64,000 nucleotides of DNA from Palsa-504 sp963744575 (GCA_963744575.1 CAVUUF010000005.1:39285-103284); one strand, 5' to 3'. Shown: positions 8,916-17,940, counted from the stretch's first letter. Program-made: numbers and translations. The notes: generated by a model from the sequence alone, not told the origin.

Positions 8916-9419
8916 TCAGCCGTGCCGGATGCCTTGCGCAGCCAGTGCCGTTTCGATGTCGGCGCGATGGTCGTCTGCGTGCCGGGCCGCGATCTGCGCC
9001 AGACGCCGGACTCTGCCGTCGTCGGCTGCCAGGTCGGCAGCGCTGAGGCCCGCGACTAGCAAGCTGATGGCCACCCCGCTGCGGCGCAGGTGCTCTGTCG
9101 CCTCGACCTTGCTCACCGCCACAGCGTCCCGGGCGTGCTGCGCGTTGAGGGCGTCCACTGCATCACTGTTCACCTCAACCCGCTGACCTGCGACGATCTG
9201 GCGTATCCAGCCCGCCAGGTACTCATATGCATGCGCCACGTGATCCACCACCACCGCCACCGGCCGGGGATCCCCATCCAGGGGCGCGGTACGCCACTCC
9301 TTGTCGCTGCAGCCACTCACGAAGGCGATCATCCGCTCCCTGGCCGCGTCAATGTCCGCTACATATGCCGCTGGGCTCTGCGTATCCTCTGCCACGAGAG
9401 CCACCCTACAAACCGGCAT
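8916..9419 (-). CDS. DinB / maleylpyruvate-isomerase-like metal-binding protein
   Basis: Up to 167 residues, a four-helix-bundle DinB-like protein. Spaced histidines DHVAHAYEYLAGW (about 60-72) and ARHADDHRADIE near the C-terminus match the three-His metal site of the superfamily. Some actinobacterial members are mycothiol-dependent transferases or isomerases; others have unknown roles. The start is uncertain: ATG 9419, or GTG at 9395 with AGGG upstream. It stands alone, convergent with the marR side. No specific function can be assigned. Confidence 0.65.
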   Translation of the reverse strand: MPVCRVALVAEDTQSPAAYVADIDAARERMIAFVSGCSDKEWRTAPLDGDPRPVAVVVDHVAHAYEYLAGWIRQIVAGQRVEVNSDAVDALNAQHARDAVAVSKVEATEHLRRSGVAISLLVAGLSAADLAADDGRVRRLAQIAARHADDHRADIETALAAQGIRHG

Positions 9420-9506
9420 GAGCTAACAGTCAAACCCGGGAGCGGGCCGACAGGTAGAAACTGAGTCCACGCCCCTCGCGAACTCGACCTCTCATGCATG
9501 CCGCAT

Positions 9507-9740
9507 TCAGCGCGAAGCTGAGTCAGGACGGCTGGTCGGAGTTACCCGCGTCAAGGTCGTCTGGGTCGGCACCATCTCGTCCTCGAAGATGCCATGTGGG
9601 GCTCCGCCCGATGTATAGCCGACGACGAACATGCACCGACCGCAAACATCGACCCAGATGGGATAGGCCTGGCCGGCGGCAGTTTCGTCGACCGGCCGGC
9701 GCTTCCGGCGGCTGGCTTGCCGCCTTTGCTGCCGACTCAC
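9507..9740 (-). CDS. small hypothetical protein
   Basis: A 77-residue frame starting with GTG at 9740, 8 nt after a strong GGAGG site; the upstream in-frame GTG at 9749 would sit on that site. The N-terminus is basic (SRQQRRQASRRKRRP), followed by a more ordinary segment with a CGRC motif and a hydrophobic MFVVGYTSGG stretch. I do not recognise it. Codon use is less GC-biased than in the core genes. Confidence 0.4.
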   Translation of the reverse strand: MSRQQRRQASRRKRRPVDETAAGQAYPIWVDVCGRCMFVVGYTSGGAPHGIFEDEMVPTQTTLTRVTPTSRPDSASR

Positions 9741-10072
9741 CGTGGCCACCTCCAGCTATTTACGGGCACCCTTCACCAGCCAGCACTTCCGAGCCTGCCA
9801 TACGGGTAATGGCAGCACCCGGGACTTCGCGGCGGCGCCTCGCCCAGCGCCCATCGTGCCGCCAGCCGGGCGAGCCCGGCAGGCGGTTGCCGCCTTCGCC
9901 GGCACAGAGCATGCCAGCTGCGAGTTCCGACGTTCCGGCAGGCCCGGTCATCCCTCCGGCTGGGCGAGGCCGCGGCCAGCGCATTTCTGCTCCGCATAAC
10001 CGCGTGCGGCGCTTCCGCACCGTATTCTCATGCCGTTGCGACGACTGGTCGCAAGCGGGTTCGCCGGTGGCC
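9741..10072. other. intergenic region
   Basis: 332 bases between the divergent starts of the small protein and the hypothetical gene at about 10073. I see no RNA gene, repeat or recognisable coding remnant. Confidence 0.35.
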
Positions 10073-10423
10073 ATGACCCGGGGAACGGTCGCCGTGCAGA
10101 CGACACTGGCGTGGGACACTGGGCTGATGGTCATGTTCCGCCTGAACGGCGATGTGAGCTCGGAGAACCTGGCCGCGATCGGTCCGCTGCTGGCGCAGCT
10201 CCTCGATGGCCAGGTCACTCCCACCTCGGACGGCTTGCACATAGACGGCGTGATGGAAGGCGACGACGCCCGCGATGTGAACCGCCGGCTGCTGTCGGCG
10301 TTGCGGCGTGTCGAGCGGCGTACGCGGCTGCGCGCTGAATGGACCGCAGACGGCAGCACATGCCGGTTCTTTGATTACGCATTCAAGTCTGAACGACCCG
10401 CACTCACGCTCTCTAGGCCTTGA
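10073..10423 (+). CDS. hypothetical protein (about 95-116 residues)
   Basis: The frame ending at 10423 has balanced composition and real-protein character from MVMFRLNGDVSSENLAAIG onward, with alternating helix and strand and a charged C-terminal half (RRVERRTRLRAEW). The start could be ATG 10073, GTG 10094 or ATG 10127/10133; none has a convincing ribosome site. Family not recognised. It is isolated between a small protein and the hydrolase-LuxR gene. Confidence 0.4.
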   Translation: MTRGTVAVQTTLAWDTGLMVMFRLNGDVSSENLAAIGPLLAQLLDGQVTPTSDGLHIDGVMEGDDARDVNRRLLSALRRVERRTRLRAEWTADGSTCRFFDYAFKSERPALTLSRP

Positions 10424-10644
10424 CGGCGATCACCATGCGGCCTTTCCCATCGTTCTGATAGGAAACCAGATCGCCGACTCGGAACGGCTAAGGGCTGGGT
10501 TGGGCGCGCAAATGAAGCCACGCAGATCGTCCGGTTCTGCTGTCCTGGCCCGCCGTCGACCGGGGTCATCCCAGTGGAGCACCGGAAACCGGCATGTTGT
10601 TCACGGTCGCGCTTTCTTGCGGGCAGCGCGAGAATCACTCATAT

Positions 10645-11685
10645 ATGGAACCCGAGACGCACTACGCCACGTCGGGGGGCCTTCGCATTGCCTACCAGGT
10701 GATCGGTGAAGGGCCCGATCTGGTGATGGTCCCGGGGCTGACCTCCCACCTGGAGATCCAGTGGCGAGACCCCGGCTACCGCCGCTTCGTGCGGTCGTTG
10801 TCGTCGTTCTGCCGGCTGGTGCGGTTTGACAAGCGCGGTACCGGGCTGTCTGACCCGGTGGCCGAGCCGCCGGCGCTGGATCAGCGGGTGGCCGACCTGA
10901 AAGCGGTCATCTCCGCCGTGAAGTGCCGGCGGCCGGTGGTGCTGGGCTTCTCGGACGGGGGGCCGGTGGCCGTCGCTCTGGCTGCCGCGCATCGCCGGTC
11001 GGTGCGGGCGCTGATCTTGTATGGCACCTCGCCGCGCCGCCCGCCCGGCCCGGTGATGCGGCAGCTGCGGGGGATGGCGCGGCAGTGGGGTCAGGGGGAC
11101 TCGCTGGGGATGTTCGTCCCGACGCTGGCCGGCGAGCTGGCCCGCCGCGACCGGGCCGTCTTCGAACGGGCCTCGGCGAGCCCCGGCATGATCAAGGCCT
11201 TTGTCGAGTCGCTGACCCTCACCGATGTCCGGAGCCTGCTGGCCGAGGTGGCCGTTCCCGCCCTGGTGCTGCACCGGCGCTCGGATTTCGTGCCATTCGC
11301 CGAGGCCGAGCTCATGACCAGGGGCATCCGGCGAGCGCGGCTGGTGGAGCTGGAGGGCAGCGACCATCTCCCGTGGGCCGGGGACGTCAGCGGCGTCTTG
11401 TCTGCCGTGGCCGGGTTCGTCGCCGAGGTCGCCGGACGCCCGGGACAGCGGGTGGCGGCGGTGCCAGCGGCCCGGCCCCGGCGCCCGGTTACCGGGTGGG
11501 AGGCATTGACCGCCGCGGAGCAGCGGGTGGCCCAGCTGGTGGCCGGGGGCCTGGCCAACCGCGAGGTGGCCGAGTGCCTTTACCTGTCCCGGTACACGGT
11601 GGAGACGCACCTGAAGCACGTGTTCGCCAAGCTGGGCGTGTCCTCGCGCGCCGAGCTCGCCGCCCTGGCCCCGCGAAATACCTGA
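10645..11685 (+). CDS. alpha/beta hydrolase fused to a LuxR-type HTH domain
   Basis: 346 residues. Residues 1-265 form an alpha/beta-hydrolase fold with nucleophile Ser103 in GFSDGG, a candidate acid Asp in the RRSDFVPF region and catalytic His in GSDHLPW. Residues about 285-340 are a LuxR/GerE helix-turn-helix (LTAAEQRVAQLVAGGLANRE, then YTVETHLKHVFAKLGV). Such fusions occur in actinobacteria and are thought to sense a small ligand or substrate through the hydrolase-like domain and regulate transcription; whether this one is catalytic is unknown. ATG 10645 is chosen because homology begins there; no strong ribosome site is seen. The FAD monooxygenase follows 44 bases later and is a likely partner or target. 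Confidence 0.8.
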   Translation: MEPETHYATSGGLRIAYQVIGEGPDLVMVPGLTSHLEIQWRDPGYRRFVRSLSSFCRLVRFDKRGTGLSDPVAEPPALDQRVADLKAVISAVKCRRPVVLGFSDGGPVAVALAAAHRRSVRALILYGTSPRRPPGPVMRQLRGMARQWGQGDSLGMFVPTLAGELARRDRAVFERASASPGMIKAFVESLTLTDVRSLLAEVAVPALVLHRRSDFVPFAEAELMTRGIRRARLVELEGSDHLPWAGDVSGVLSAVAGFVAEVAGRPGQRVAAVPAARPRRPVTGWEALTAAEQRVAQLVAGGLANREVAECLYLSRYTVETHLKHVFAKLGVSSRAELAALAPRNT

Positions 11686-11729
11686 ACTCAGGGATGCTGG
11701 CCCATCCCCGGGCCGACACGATTCCAGGC

Positions 11730-12846
11730 ATGGACACCATGACCGATGACGTAGTGGTGGTCGGCGGCCGGTGCGCCGGGGCACCGACCGCCATGCTGCT
11801 GGCGCGCGCTGGGCTGTCCGTACGGGTCCTGGAGCGATCGGCGCGCCTGGGCGACGTCGTGTCCGGCCATCTGATCAAGCCGGCCGGAGTTGCCCGGTTG
11901 CGCCGGTGGAAACTGCTGGATGCCGTGCTCGCCACCGGCTGCCCCCGGCTCGATGACCGGGTGCTGTGGCTGGGCGGCCAGCCCCAGCGCCCGCCGGCGC
12001 CCGAGCCGGGCACCGGCCCGATAGCACCACGCCGGACGGTTCTCGACCCGATCCTGCTGACCGCGGCCGCACAAGCGGGCGCCAAGGTGGAGATGGGGGT
12101 GTCCGCGCACGGCCTGCTACGCCAGGGCGGACGAATCACCGGAGTCACCACGTCGGCCGGCGAGCGCCGCGCGCGCCTGGTGATCGGCGCAGACGGCCGC
12201 AACTCCCGGATCGCCCGGCTCGCCGGGGCGAGGACCTACCATGACCACCCGCCGGTCACCTTCGCCTACTACACCTACTGGCGCGGCTGCCCGGCCGCGG
12301 GCGTGCACGCCTGGCTCGAACCCGGCCGGTTCTTCGGCATCTTCCCGGTCGGGGGCGGGCTCGCGCTGGCCTTCGTGCAAGCACCGCGCGGCCAGTACCC
12401 CACGTTCCAGCGACCCTCTCGCGGCCTACGTCAGCGAGCTGCGGTCACGTCCCGCGCTGGCCGACCTGCTCGGACAGGCGGTCATAACCGAGCCGCTGCG
12501 CGGCACAGCGGCCCTGCCCACCTTCTTCCGGATATCGTCGGGGCCAGGCTGGGCACTGGCCGGTGACGCCGGCCACCACAAGGACCCCGTCATCGCCCGC
12601 GGGATCGCCGATGCCTTCCGTGACGCGGACCTGCTGGCCTCGGCCGTCGTTGACGGCTGGCACGGCGACCTGGAAGCAGCGCTAGCCCAGTACGGGCGTC
12701 AGCGGGACCGGTGCGCCATCCCGCTCAGCGACGCGAACCTGGGCATCGCCCGCCTGGACATGCCGGCCGCGGCGCTGGGCACAGCCTGGACCCAGATGAA
12801 CGAGCTTGAGCAGGCACTCGATGACCCGGCGGCCGTCAACAGCTAG
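11730..12846 (+). CDS. FAD-dependent monooxygenase (one frame break)
   Basis: PF01494-type flavoprotein. The N-terminal FAD motif is VVVVGGRCAGAPTA, the mid-domain motif is VIGADGRNSRIARLAG, and the C-terminal GD motif is LAGDAGHHKDP. The reading frame shifts near 12411: upstream sequence ends APRGQYPTFQ and continues as DPLAAYVSEL in the next frame, which one missing base (CGC-GAC read as CGGAC-like) would explain. Otherwise length (about 370 residues) is normal. Family members hydroxylate or epoxidise aromatic or polyketide substrates using NAD(P)H. Start ATG 11730 or 11739. Probably co-transcribed with the preceding hydrolase-LuxR gene. Either a recent pseudogene or a sequencing error. Confidence 0.7.
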
Positions 12847-13356
12847 CCACCCTACCCGGCGCGTAGCCTCAGTAACACCATAGACAGATCGATCATTTCT
12901 GTGCGTCCCAGCCGCCCAGCGGCCGAGCATCATAATCGACGCAGAACGGCGGTTACTTGCGCGCGGCACGACGGCCGCGCCGTCACCTTCCGCGACGGCA
13001 GGCCAGGGGCGAGGCTGTGCAGCCAGGCGCTGCTGGCGCCGGCTGAAGCCGCCACGGTGAGCATCCGCGGGCCAGGGTGAGCAGGGCACGGGTGCGCATG
13101 ATCTGGCAGGTCGGCGTGCCGCCGTCCGCCGTGAGTGATGTCCGGTGCTCGTAACGAGCTACGCGTAACACCTCCCCGAACTTCGGCACGTATTCGGCAC
13201 AGCCAGCCGTTGTCAGCCGGTGCTTCCCAGTGCCAGCCGGACAGCTCAGGGTTGCGCCGGTCATGCTCGGCGCGACCCAGGCATGGGAGAATCCGCAGGT
13301 GAACGACCGGTTTTCGCGGGTCGGCGCACGGTCGGCTACGATGCTCAGAGTCTCCC
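12847..13356. other. intergenic region upstream of tRNA-Thr
   Basis: 510 bases without a supported gene. It contains a perfect 13-nt palindrome GCTCGT-A-ACGAGC at 13147-13159. An antisense frame (12983-13264) has no recognisable features and is probably chance. The tRNA promoter must lie in the last 60 bases. Confidence 0.4.
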
Positions 13357-13432
13357 GCCGGTGTAGCTCAGCAGGCAGAGCAGCCGTCTTGTAAACGGCA
13401 GGTCAGCGGTTCGAATCCGCTCACCGGCTCCA
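13357..13432 (+). tRNA. tRNA-Thr (anticodon TGT)
   Basis: A full cloverleaf: acceptor GCCGGTG pairs with CACCGGC, followed by discriminator T and encoded CCA; D-arm AGCTCAGCAGGCAGAGC; anticodon arm CCGTC-TTGTAAA-type loop reading TGT; T-arm with GGTTCGAATCC. The 18-nt segment at 13396-13413 (anticodon stem to T-loop) is repeated at 15767-15784, suggesting use as an integration site. Confidence 0.95.
13396..13413 (+). repeat. putative att site, tRNA copy
   Basis: CGGCAGGTCAGCGGTTCG inside tRNA-Thr. The identical 18 bases occur at 15767-15784, 2.37 kb downstream and in the same orientation. The flanking TTGTAAA/TGGTAAG bases are also similar. Integrative elements of actinomycetes typically use 3' tRNA segments of this kind. 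Confidence 0.55.
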
Positions 13433-13559
13433 CGTAGCGGACGAATTTCAAACACCGGTCCGATACGGCCGAGCGAGGTGCAGCTAATAAGTGCAGCCAA
13501 CGGCACCGCCTTACGCCTTCCGCCGCGCCGAATATGGTCTGCGCCGCCGCGTCCACGGC

Positions 13560-13690
13560 GGTCCGCTCTGGCCCGCAGCCGTCAGCTCATAGACCCGCGT
13601 CCGGCCGATGCCCAGAGCCTTCGCCGCCTCGGCCGGAGAAACCGGCAGCCGCCCGACCAGTGTGAGTTCACTTGCTGCCCTCCTACTTGC
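13560..13690 (-). pseudogene. excisionase-like HTH remnant
   Basis: The minus-strand frame here reads GRLPVSPAEAAKALGIGRTR followed by VYELTAAGQ. This matches the helix-turn-helix core of AlpA/Xis-type excisionases (PEAAEALGIGRT-x-YEL pattern). No start codon with a ribosome site is visible, and the downstream wing (usual R-IGRR-LVP) is replaced by unrelated Arg-rich sequence running into the tRNA antisense. I infer a truncated xis gene. Its place next to a tRNA-Thr is exactly where an actinomycete integrative element would carry xis/int. Confidence 0.5.
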
Positions 13691-13937
13691 CGAAACACCG
13701 GCAGAGGGTTCCGAGGCTTTACGCCGCGCCTCCGCGAGTGCGGCACCTCACCTGCCATCAAGCGCGGCGCCTGCGGCGCCGCTGGCCGGCGTCAGCGCCG
13801 GGCTCTGGCCTTGGGAGGCCCCGCCCGGCGCACGCCGGGCCACCATGCACGCGCCCGTAGATCCAGCAGGCTCACATGTCAGGCCGCGCAGCACCGCGCG
13901 GGGCGGACTGCTGCCGCTGGCCGGACAGCCCGGCATG

Positions 13938-14753
13938 TCATCGCAGCGCAGTCAGCTGCGCCCGGATGTAGGCACGTGCTGCGGTCATGGTCAGCACCGC
14001 AGCGAGGAGCATGGCAGCGGCCAGGAAGATGAACGCCTCGCCCGGCGCGACCGCGGTCCACAGCAGGCCAGCGATCGAGGATGCGAATAGGTTCCCCGCG
14101 GACTGGACCGTGGCGAGAAGCCCGAACGCCGAGCCGCTCAGCTGGCTGGGAGCCACGCTGGGAGCCACCGTCGAGGAAGCATCCGAGGGCCGTACGCCCG
14201 AGTCCGGCGCGTCTGTGGCGAAGCTCCGGGACCCTCGCCCCAGCATTGTCGAATCACAGGAGCGGCAGAGTACCACGCTCGCCTGAACGCGACTCGGCAA
14301 CCATGGAAGGTCGGATTCATACTTACTGTACGGAACCTGGCCCGTGGGGCTCGCCAGAATTGCCTGGGTGACGGGTGCGGGAATCGGAGCGCAGTAGGCG
14401 GGCATGTCCGCCGCCAGTCTTGGGTTCAGCGTGTATATCAGGGTGAAGTTGACCAGCCAGAGGGCAGGTGCCATCGACATCCCGACCTCCGTGCTCACGC
14501 CTGCTTTGGTGTTGGTCACAAGTTGCGCCACACCCGACTGCTGTTGCGCTGCGAAGCCGTAGATGGTCTCCACCGCGTACGCCGACCTGTAGAGCTGGAT
14601 CAAGGAACGCGTGGCGCCGTTGGCCCTCATCCACCTACCCATGTAGCCGCCGGGAGCGATCACAGTGTTCACTTGCCTGGTCGGGGCGTCCGGGCTGTCA
14701 TCGATCGCATCATGGACCCCATCAACGCCGAGCGCAACGCCGTCCTCGACCAC
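13938..14753 (-). pseudogene. MFS transporter C-terminal fragment joined to unrecognised sequence
   Basis: The last 70 residues of this frame (GSAFGLLATVQSAGNLFASS and two following hydrophobic helices) match the final transmembrane segments of a major facilitator transporter. The upstream part of the same frame, which contains a WLVNFTLIYTLNPRLAADMP stretch, I do not recognise; it does not look like MFS helices, and its GC content is lower. A complete transporter would need about 300 more residues, so this is a chimera or remnant. It lies between the tRNA-Thr and the duplicated att-like sequence. Confidence 0.5.
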
Positions 14754-15265
14754 CTGGAAACTACCGGTGCCGTTCTCACCCCGCGCAGCGTGATAGAAGT
14801 GGCCGCCGGGCCCCTCGCCCGCCAGCTACACACCCCCGAGGGCCGCCGGTACCTGCGGCTGTGCGGCCAGCTGATCAACCACCCGAGGTTCATGGCACCG
14901 ACGCCCGCGACGCCATCGCCGTCAACACCAGCATCGCCCGCTGCGCACGTCACCTCATGCCCGCCGTCGCGCACCTTCCCCCGGCGGGCGCCGCCGAGCG
15001 TGGCAGCCAGATCGCCGGCTTCATCGTCCGGGCCTGCGCCGACCAAGCCCGCCTCGTGGACACCGGCACACCGGCCAGGCCCCTCCTTGCCGTCGCGGAC
15101 TTCACCCTCAACCTCATCGACACCGTCCTGGCCATCCTCCAGGCGCCCACCAGCGTCAAACCCGGCCCTGAACAGCCGGTGCCGCGATCACTGGTGGCCC
15201 AGTTGCTCCGCAGGTCAGGCGATGCATCGTCAGGACCTCCTTACTGCGCAGATCCTGCTTGCTGA
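14700..15265 (+). pseudogene. TetR-family regulator remnant (no HTH, frame break)
   Basis: Two frames join into a TetR ligand-binding domain: ERNAVLDHLETTGAV and RYLRLCGQLINHPRFM in one, then NTSIARCARHLMPAVAHLPP and LIDTVLAILQAP in another, switching near 14890. The N-terminal helix-turn-helix (about 50 residues) is absent; upstream sequence is unrelated. Ligand unknown. Non-functional as a regulator. Confidence 0.6.
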
Positions 15266-15365
15266 GGAGCTGTTTGCGGCTGTCCCCGCCGGGTAGCCGG
15301 GCATGTCTTGTACCGCGTCGCCCAGACGTCCGCACACGCGGCATCCGGCCGAAATGGAGACAGCT

Positions 15366-15707
15366 GTGACCACCCCGCAGGACACTCAGGATTACATCCG
15401 CCGCGCCGCTGTCGACGCCGAGGGCAACAGGATCGGCAAGATTACCAAGGTGTACTCCGACGACCAGACCGGGCAGCCACAGTGGGTCCTCGTGGAGACC
15501 GGCCTGTTCGGCACCAGGCAGAGCTTCGCGCCGATCCACGGATCTCGGCTCGACGGCGAGCAGCTGGTCGTGCTGGCCGTGTCCAAGGATCAGGTCAAGG
15601 ACGCCCCTAACATCGACCCGGACGCGCACCTCAGCCAAAGCGAGGAAGACGCCATCCGCCAGTACTACAGCGGCTACCTCGGCCCGGCCGAGAATGCCAG
15701 CGAATAA
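15366..15707 (+). CDS. PRC-barrel domain protein
   Basis: 113 residues from GTG 15366, chosen because GGAGA lies 7 nt upstream (the ATG at 15354 sits on that site). Residues 8-75 form a PRC-barrel (AVDAEGNRIGKITKVYSDD, PQWVLVETGLFG), followed by an acidic tail (QSEEDAIRQYYSGYLG). Stand-alone PRC-barrel proteins are frequent and often stress-associated in actinomycetes; function is not defined. It is the only intact gene between the two att-like repeats. Confidence 0.8.
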   Translation: MTTPQDTQDYIRRAAVDAEGNRIGKITKVYSDDQTGQPQWVLVETGLFGTRQSFAPIHGSRLDGEQLVVLAVSKDQVKDAPNIDPDAHLSQSEEDAIRQYYSGYLGPAENASE

Positions 15708-15766
15708 CAGAAAGGGCAGGCCGGACGTGAGACTACTGGCGTATCGGGGCCCGGACTTCTGGTAAG

Positions 15767-15784
15767 CGGCAGGTCAGCGGTTCG
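15767..15784 (+). repeat. putative att site, distal copy
   Basis: Exact 18-nt match to the tRNA-Thr segment 13396-13413; the match ends where the tRNA continues AATCC and this copy reads GTACT. It is not part of a second tRNA: neither acceptor nor D-arm can be folded around it. It marks the likely far end of an integrated or excised element. Confidence 0.5.
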
Positions 15785-15819
15785 GTACTCCTTCCTGAGC
15801 CCGAAGACGCTGGTCAACG

Positions 15820-16932
15820 CTATGCGCGCCCCAACCCGCCGGCTACGCCTGTCGGCGGCCACCGGCGCTCCCGTGAGTGAGGAAGCCTTCTCGTCCCCAC
15901 CGGGACCGGGGAGTGCTGCCGGGCCAGGACCGGAGCTACGAGCCCCGGCGCCTGGCCAGGTTGGGGACGTGGCTGATATCGGCGAAGACGGTTGCGATTG
16001 CGGGTGGGCTGGGTCCGGTAGCGGGCGAAGGCCGGCAGGACCAGGGCGATCACGATGGCCCCGGCGATCGTGACCAGGCCGCCGCTGAGCGCGCTTATGG
16101 CCGGCGAGGTAAGCGACCCCAGGGCGCCCGCCTCCAGGTTACCGAGCTGGCCGCCGCTCACGCCGACGACGTAATCGGCGGCGGTGACCCGGCCGCGGAA
16201 CTCATCCGGCGTGGTCTGCTGGACGATCGTGCCGCGGAACACGACGGTGAACGTGTCCGCCGCGCCGGCTATGGCCAGCATGGCCAGGGTCAGCCACAGG
16301 GTTCTGGCCACCGCGAAACCGGCGAGGGGGGCCCCAGATGGCGACCGCCCACAGCATGGCCCGGCCCTGCCGTGCGATGTGCCCGACCGGGCCCGACAGC
16401 ACCCCGCTCACCAGGCCGCCTATCCCGTCGCGGCAGTGAACAGGCCGAGCGTGCGCGGGTTGCCGCCGAAGCGCTCGGCGTTGATCGCCGGGAACAGCGC
16501 GACGGGCAGGCCGAAGATGGTCGCGTTGAGGTCGGCTAGGAACGCGCCCGCAAGCACTGTGCTGCGGCCGATATACCGCATTCCCGCGGCCACCGCACGC
16601 GGTCCCGGGCGTGCGGCCGCGGCTCGCCGGGGTAGGGCGGGCAGCCGGGCCACGCCGTACCGCGAACCGGCGAAGCTGGCCGCGTCCACGAGGTAGCATG
16701 CGCGCAGCCCGAGGCCCGGTACCGCCGTGATCAGGCCGGCCAGCGCCGGGCCGGCGGTCAGCATGAATACGAGCTGAGCCGGTTGAGCGCGAGGGCCGCC
16801 GCCAGCTACACGGCGAACGTGGTCAGCGCCCCGCCGACGGCCGAAAGCGTCGTCCCGGCCCATAGCCGGCGGAAGTCCGGAAACTCCCGGAGCGGGCCGA
16901 TGTCCACGAACAGCCGCCTCGCGCGTGGCATG
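15820..16932 (-). pseudogene. MFS exporter, internally deleted and frame-broken
   Basis: Minus-strand frames encode pieces of an EntS-like major facilitator in order. They are an N-terminus MPRARRLFVDIGPLREFPDF and RRLWAGTTLSAVGG (from 16932), a central part ALAGLITAVPGLGLRACYLV and RTLGLFTAATG, GLVSGVLSGPVGHIARQGR, and the last third TPDEFRGRVTAADYVVGVSG. After TTFAV at about 16800 the sequence jumps to a segment normally about 80 residues further on, so helices 2-4 are deleted, and at least two more frame changes follow. The divergent MarR gene is intact, so the exporter was probably its former target. Confidence 0.7.
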
Positions 16933-16963
16933 CCTCTTCCCTTCCTCGCCGCCAGCCCAACTA

Positions 16964-17020
16964 TAACAGCACTTGTATAAGTTCTGTTACAGTAATCGTA
17001 CAAGCTCTGTTACAATAAGC
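16964..17020. promoter_or_regulatory. MarR operator region with tandem and inverted repeats
   Basis: Two directly adjacent 23-bp repeats (16975-16997 and 16998-17020; shared core AAGnTCTGTTACA) are preceded by an inverted half-site TAACAGCACTTGTA (16964-16977). The first repeat and the inverted site form a near-perfect 24-bp palindrome AACAG..ACTT..AAGT..CTGTT. The region fills the gap between the MFS start and marR start, so it probably carries both promoters and a MarR binding site. Confidence 0.65.
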
Positions 17021-17022
17021 CC

Positions 17023-17559
17023 GTGGATAGTCCGGCCGACCCGACCGAGCGGAGCCTGTGGCGGCCGATACGGCTGCTGCAGGCGGCGATGGACGCCGAC
17101 ATCGCCGCGATCTACGCCGCCGCGCACGTCACCGGGCTCAAGCCGAGCATGGTGATGGAGCTGCTCCGGCTGCACGCCCGCGGCCCGATGACGATTACCG
17201 AGCTGGCCGAGTCCGTGCAGCGCACTCACTCGGCCACCAGCCAGAAGGTGGCCGCGATGCGGGCCGCGGGCCTGGTCCGGACGACCGCGGGCGCCGACGC
17301 CCGCACCAGGAAGATCACGCTGACCGCCAAGGCGCGGCGGATCACCGGTCAGCTGGCCGCGGAGTGGCGGGCCACTGAGGCCGCGCTGGCGGAGCTGGAG
17401 CAGGAGATCCCGTATCCGCTCAGCCAGGTCGCCTCCGACATCGAGGCGGCACTGCGGCGCAAGAGCTTCCGCGACCGGATCGCCGAGAAGCTCGCCACCG
17501 AACCGGACTGGTCACCGGGTGACGGGACCCTACCTGCCGGGAAATCCCCGCGGCGATGA
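17023..17559 (+). CDS. MarR-family transcriptional regulator
   Basis: 178 residues from GTG 17023, somewhat longer than average. The winged helix is at about 40-115: MTITELAESVQRTHSATSQK recognition region and wing TTAGADARTRKITLTA. The C-terminus (AALRRKSFRDRIAEKLAT) extends the dimerisation helix. It is divergent from the decayed MFS exporter and directly downstream of a repeat-rich operator region. Confidence 0.85.
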   Translation: MDSPADPTERSLWRPIRLLQAAMDADIAAIYAAAHVTGLKPSMVMELLRLHARGPMTITELAESVQRTHSATSQKVAAMRAAGLVRTTAGADARTRKITLTAKARRITGQLAAEWRATEAALAELEQEIPYPLSQVASDIEAALRRKSFRDRIAEKLATEPDWSPGDGTLPAGKSPRR

Positions 17560-17609
17560 CGGCCGGGGCCGGCCCGAACGGCTTGAGCCGGTGCCCGGGC
17601 GGTCACCAG

Positions 17610-17630
17610 GTCCGTTCGGTCCAAGAACGG
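17610..17630. repeat. short hairpin downstream of marR
   Basis: Arms TCCGTTC and GAACGGA with a 7-nt loop, about 50 bases past the marR stop, followed by AATAAT. Possible weak terminator for marR. The next 170 bases to the truncated SnoaL-like gene show nothing else. Confidence 0.35.
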
Positions 17631-17806
17631 AAATAATCCCGAACGGGCTGGCCCTCGTGTGGTCCCGCACCCTGCCCGCGCTGGCTGCAATAAATCTGAT
17701 AAGAGCACGAGTCGGTTAGCGTACGGGTCCGGCGCGGGCGCATGCGGTGGGCCGCGCGGCGCGAACCCGGCCGTGGGCCGGGCCCGATGCAAGAGGAAGG
17801 CAGCTC

Positions 17807-17914
17807 ATGACCGCTCAGACCGACACCAGCCGCGACGAGATCATCGCCCGCACCCTCGCCGCGGTCGAGCAGCATTTCCACAACGAGACGGCCGAGACCA
17901 TCGACCTGCCATGA
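17807..17914 (+). pseudogene. SnoaL/NTF2-like protein, N-terminal fragment
   Basis: A 35-codon frame with a good ribosome site (AGAGGAAGG, 8 nt before ATG). It reads SRDEIIARTLAAVEQHFHNE, the opening helix of SnoaL-like (NTF2-fold) proteins, but stops at TGA 17912-17914 where about 100 more residues would be expected. The following sequence does not continue the fold in any frame, pointing to a deletion. Confidence 0.45.
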
Positions 17915-17940
17915 CATGGGCACCGGCCTCCCCCGGCTGG

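Noticed and set aside
12983..13264. Possible 93-residue minus-strand protein upstream of tRNA-Thr
   Set aside because: No ribosome site, no recognisable motif and unbiased codon positions; left as intergenic.
13368..13556. Small frame reading SGFEPLTCRLQDG
   Set aside because: This is the classic translation of a tRNA antisense strand, not a protein.
17610..17630. Riboswitch or attenuator near 17600
   Set aside because: Only a 7-bp hairpin is visible; no conserved aptamer and the next gene is a stump 180 bases away.
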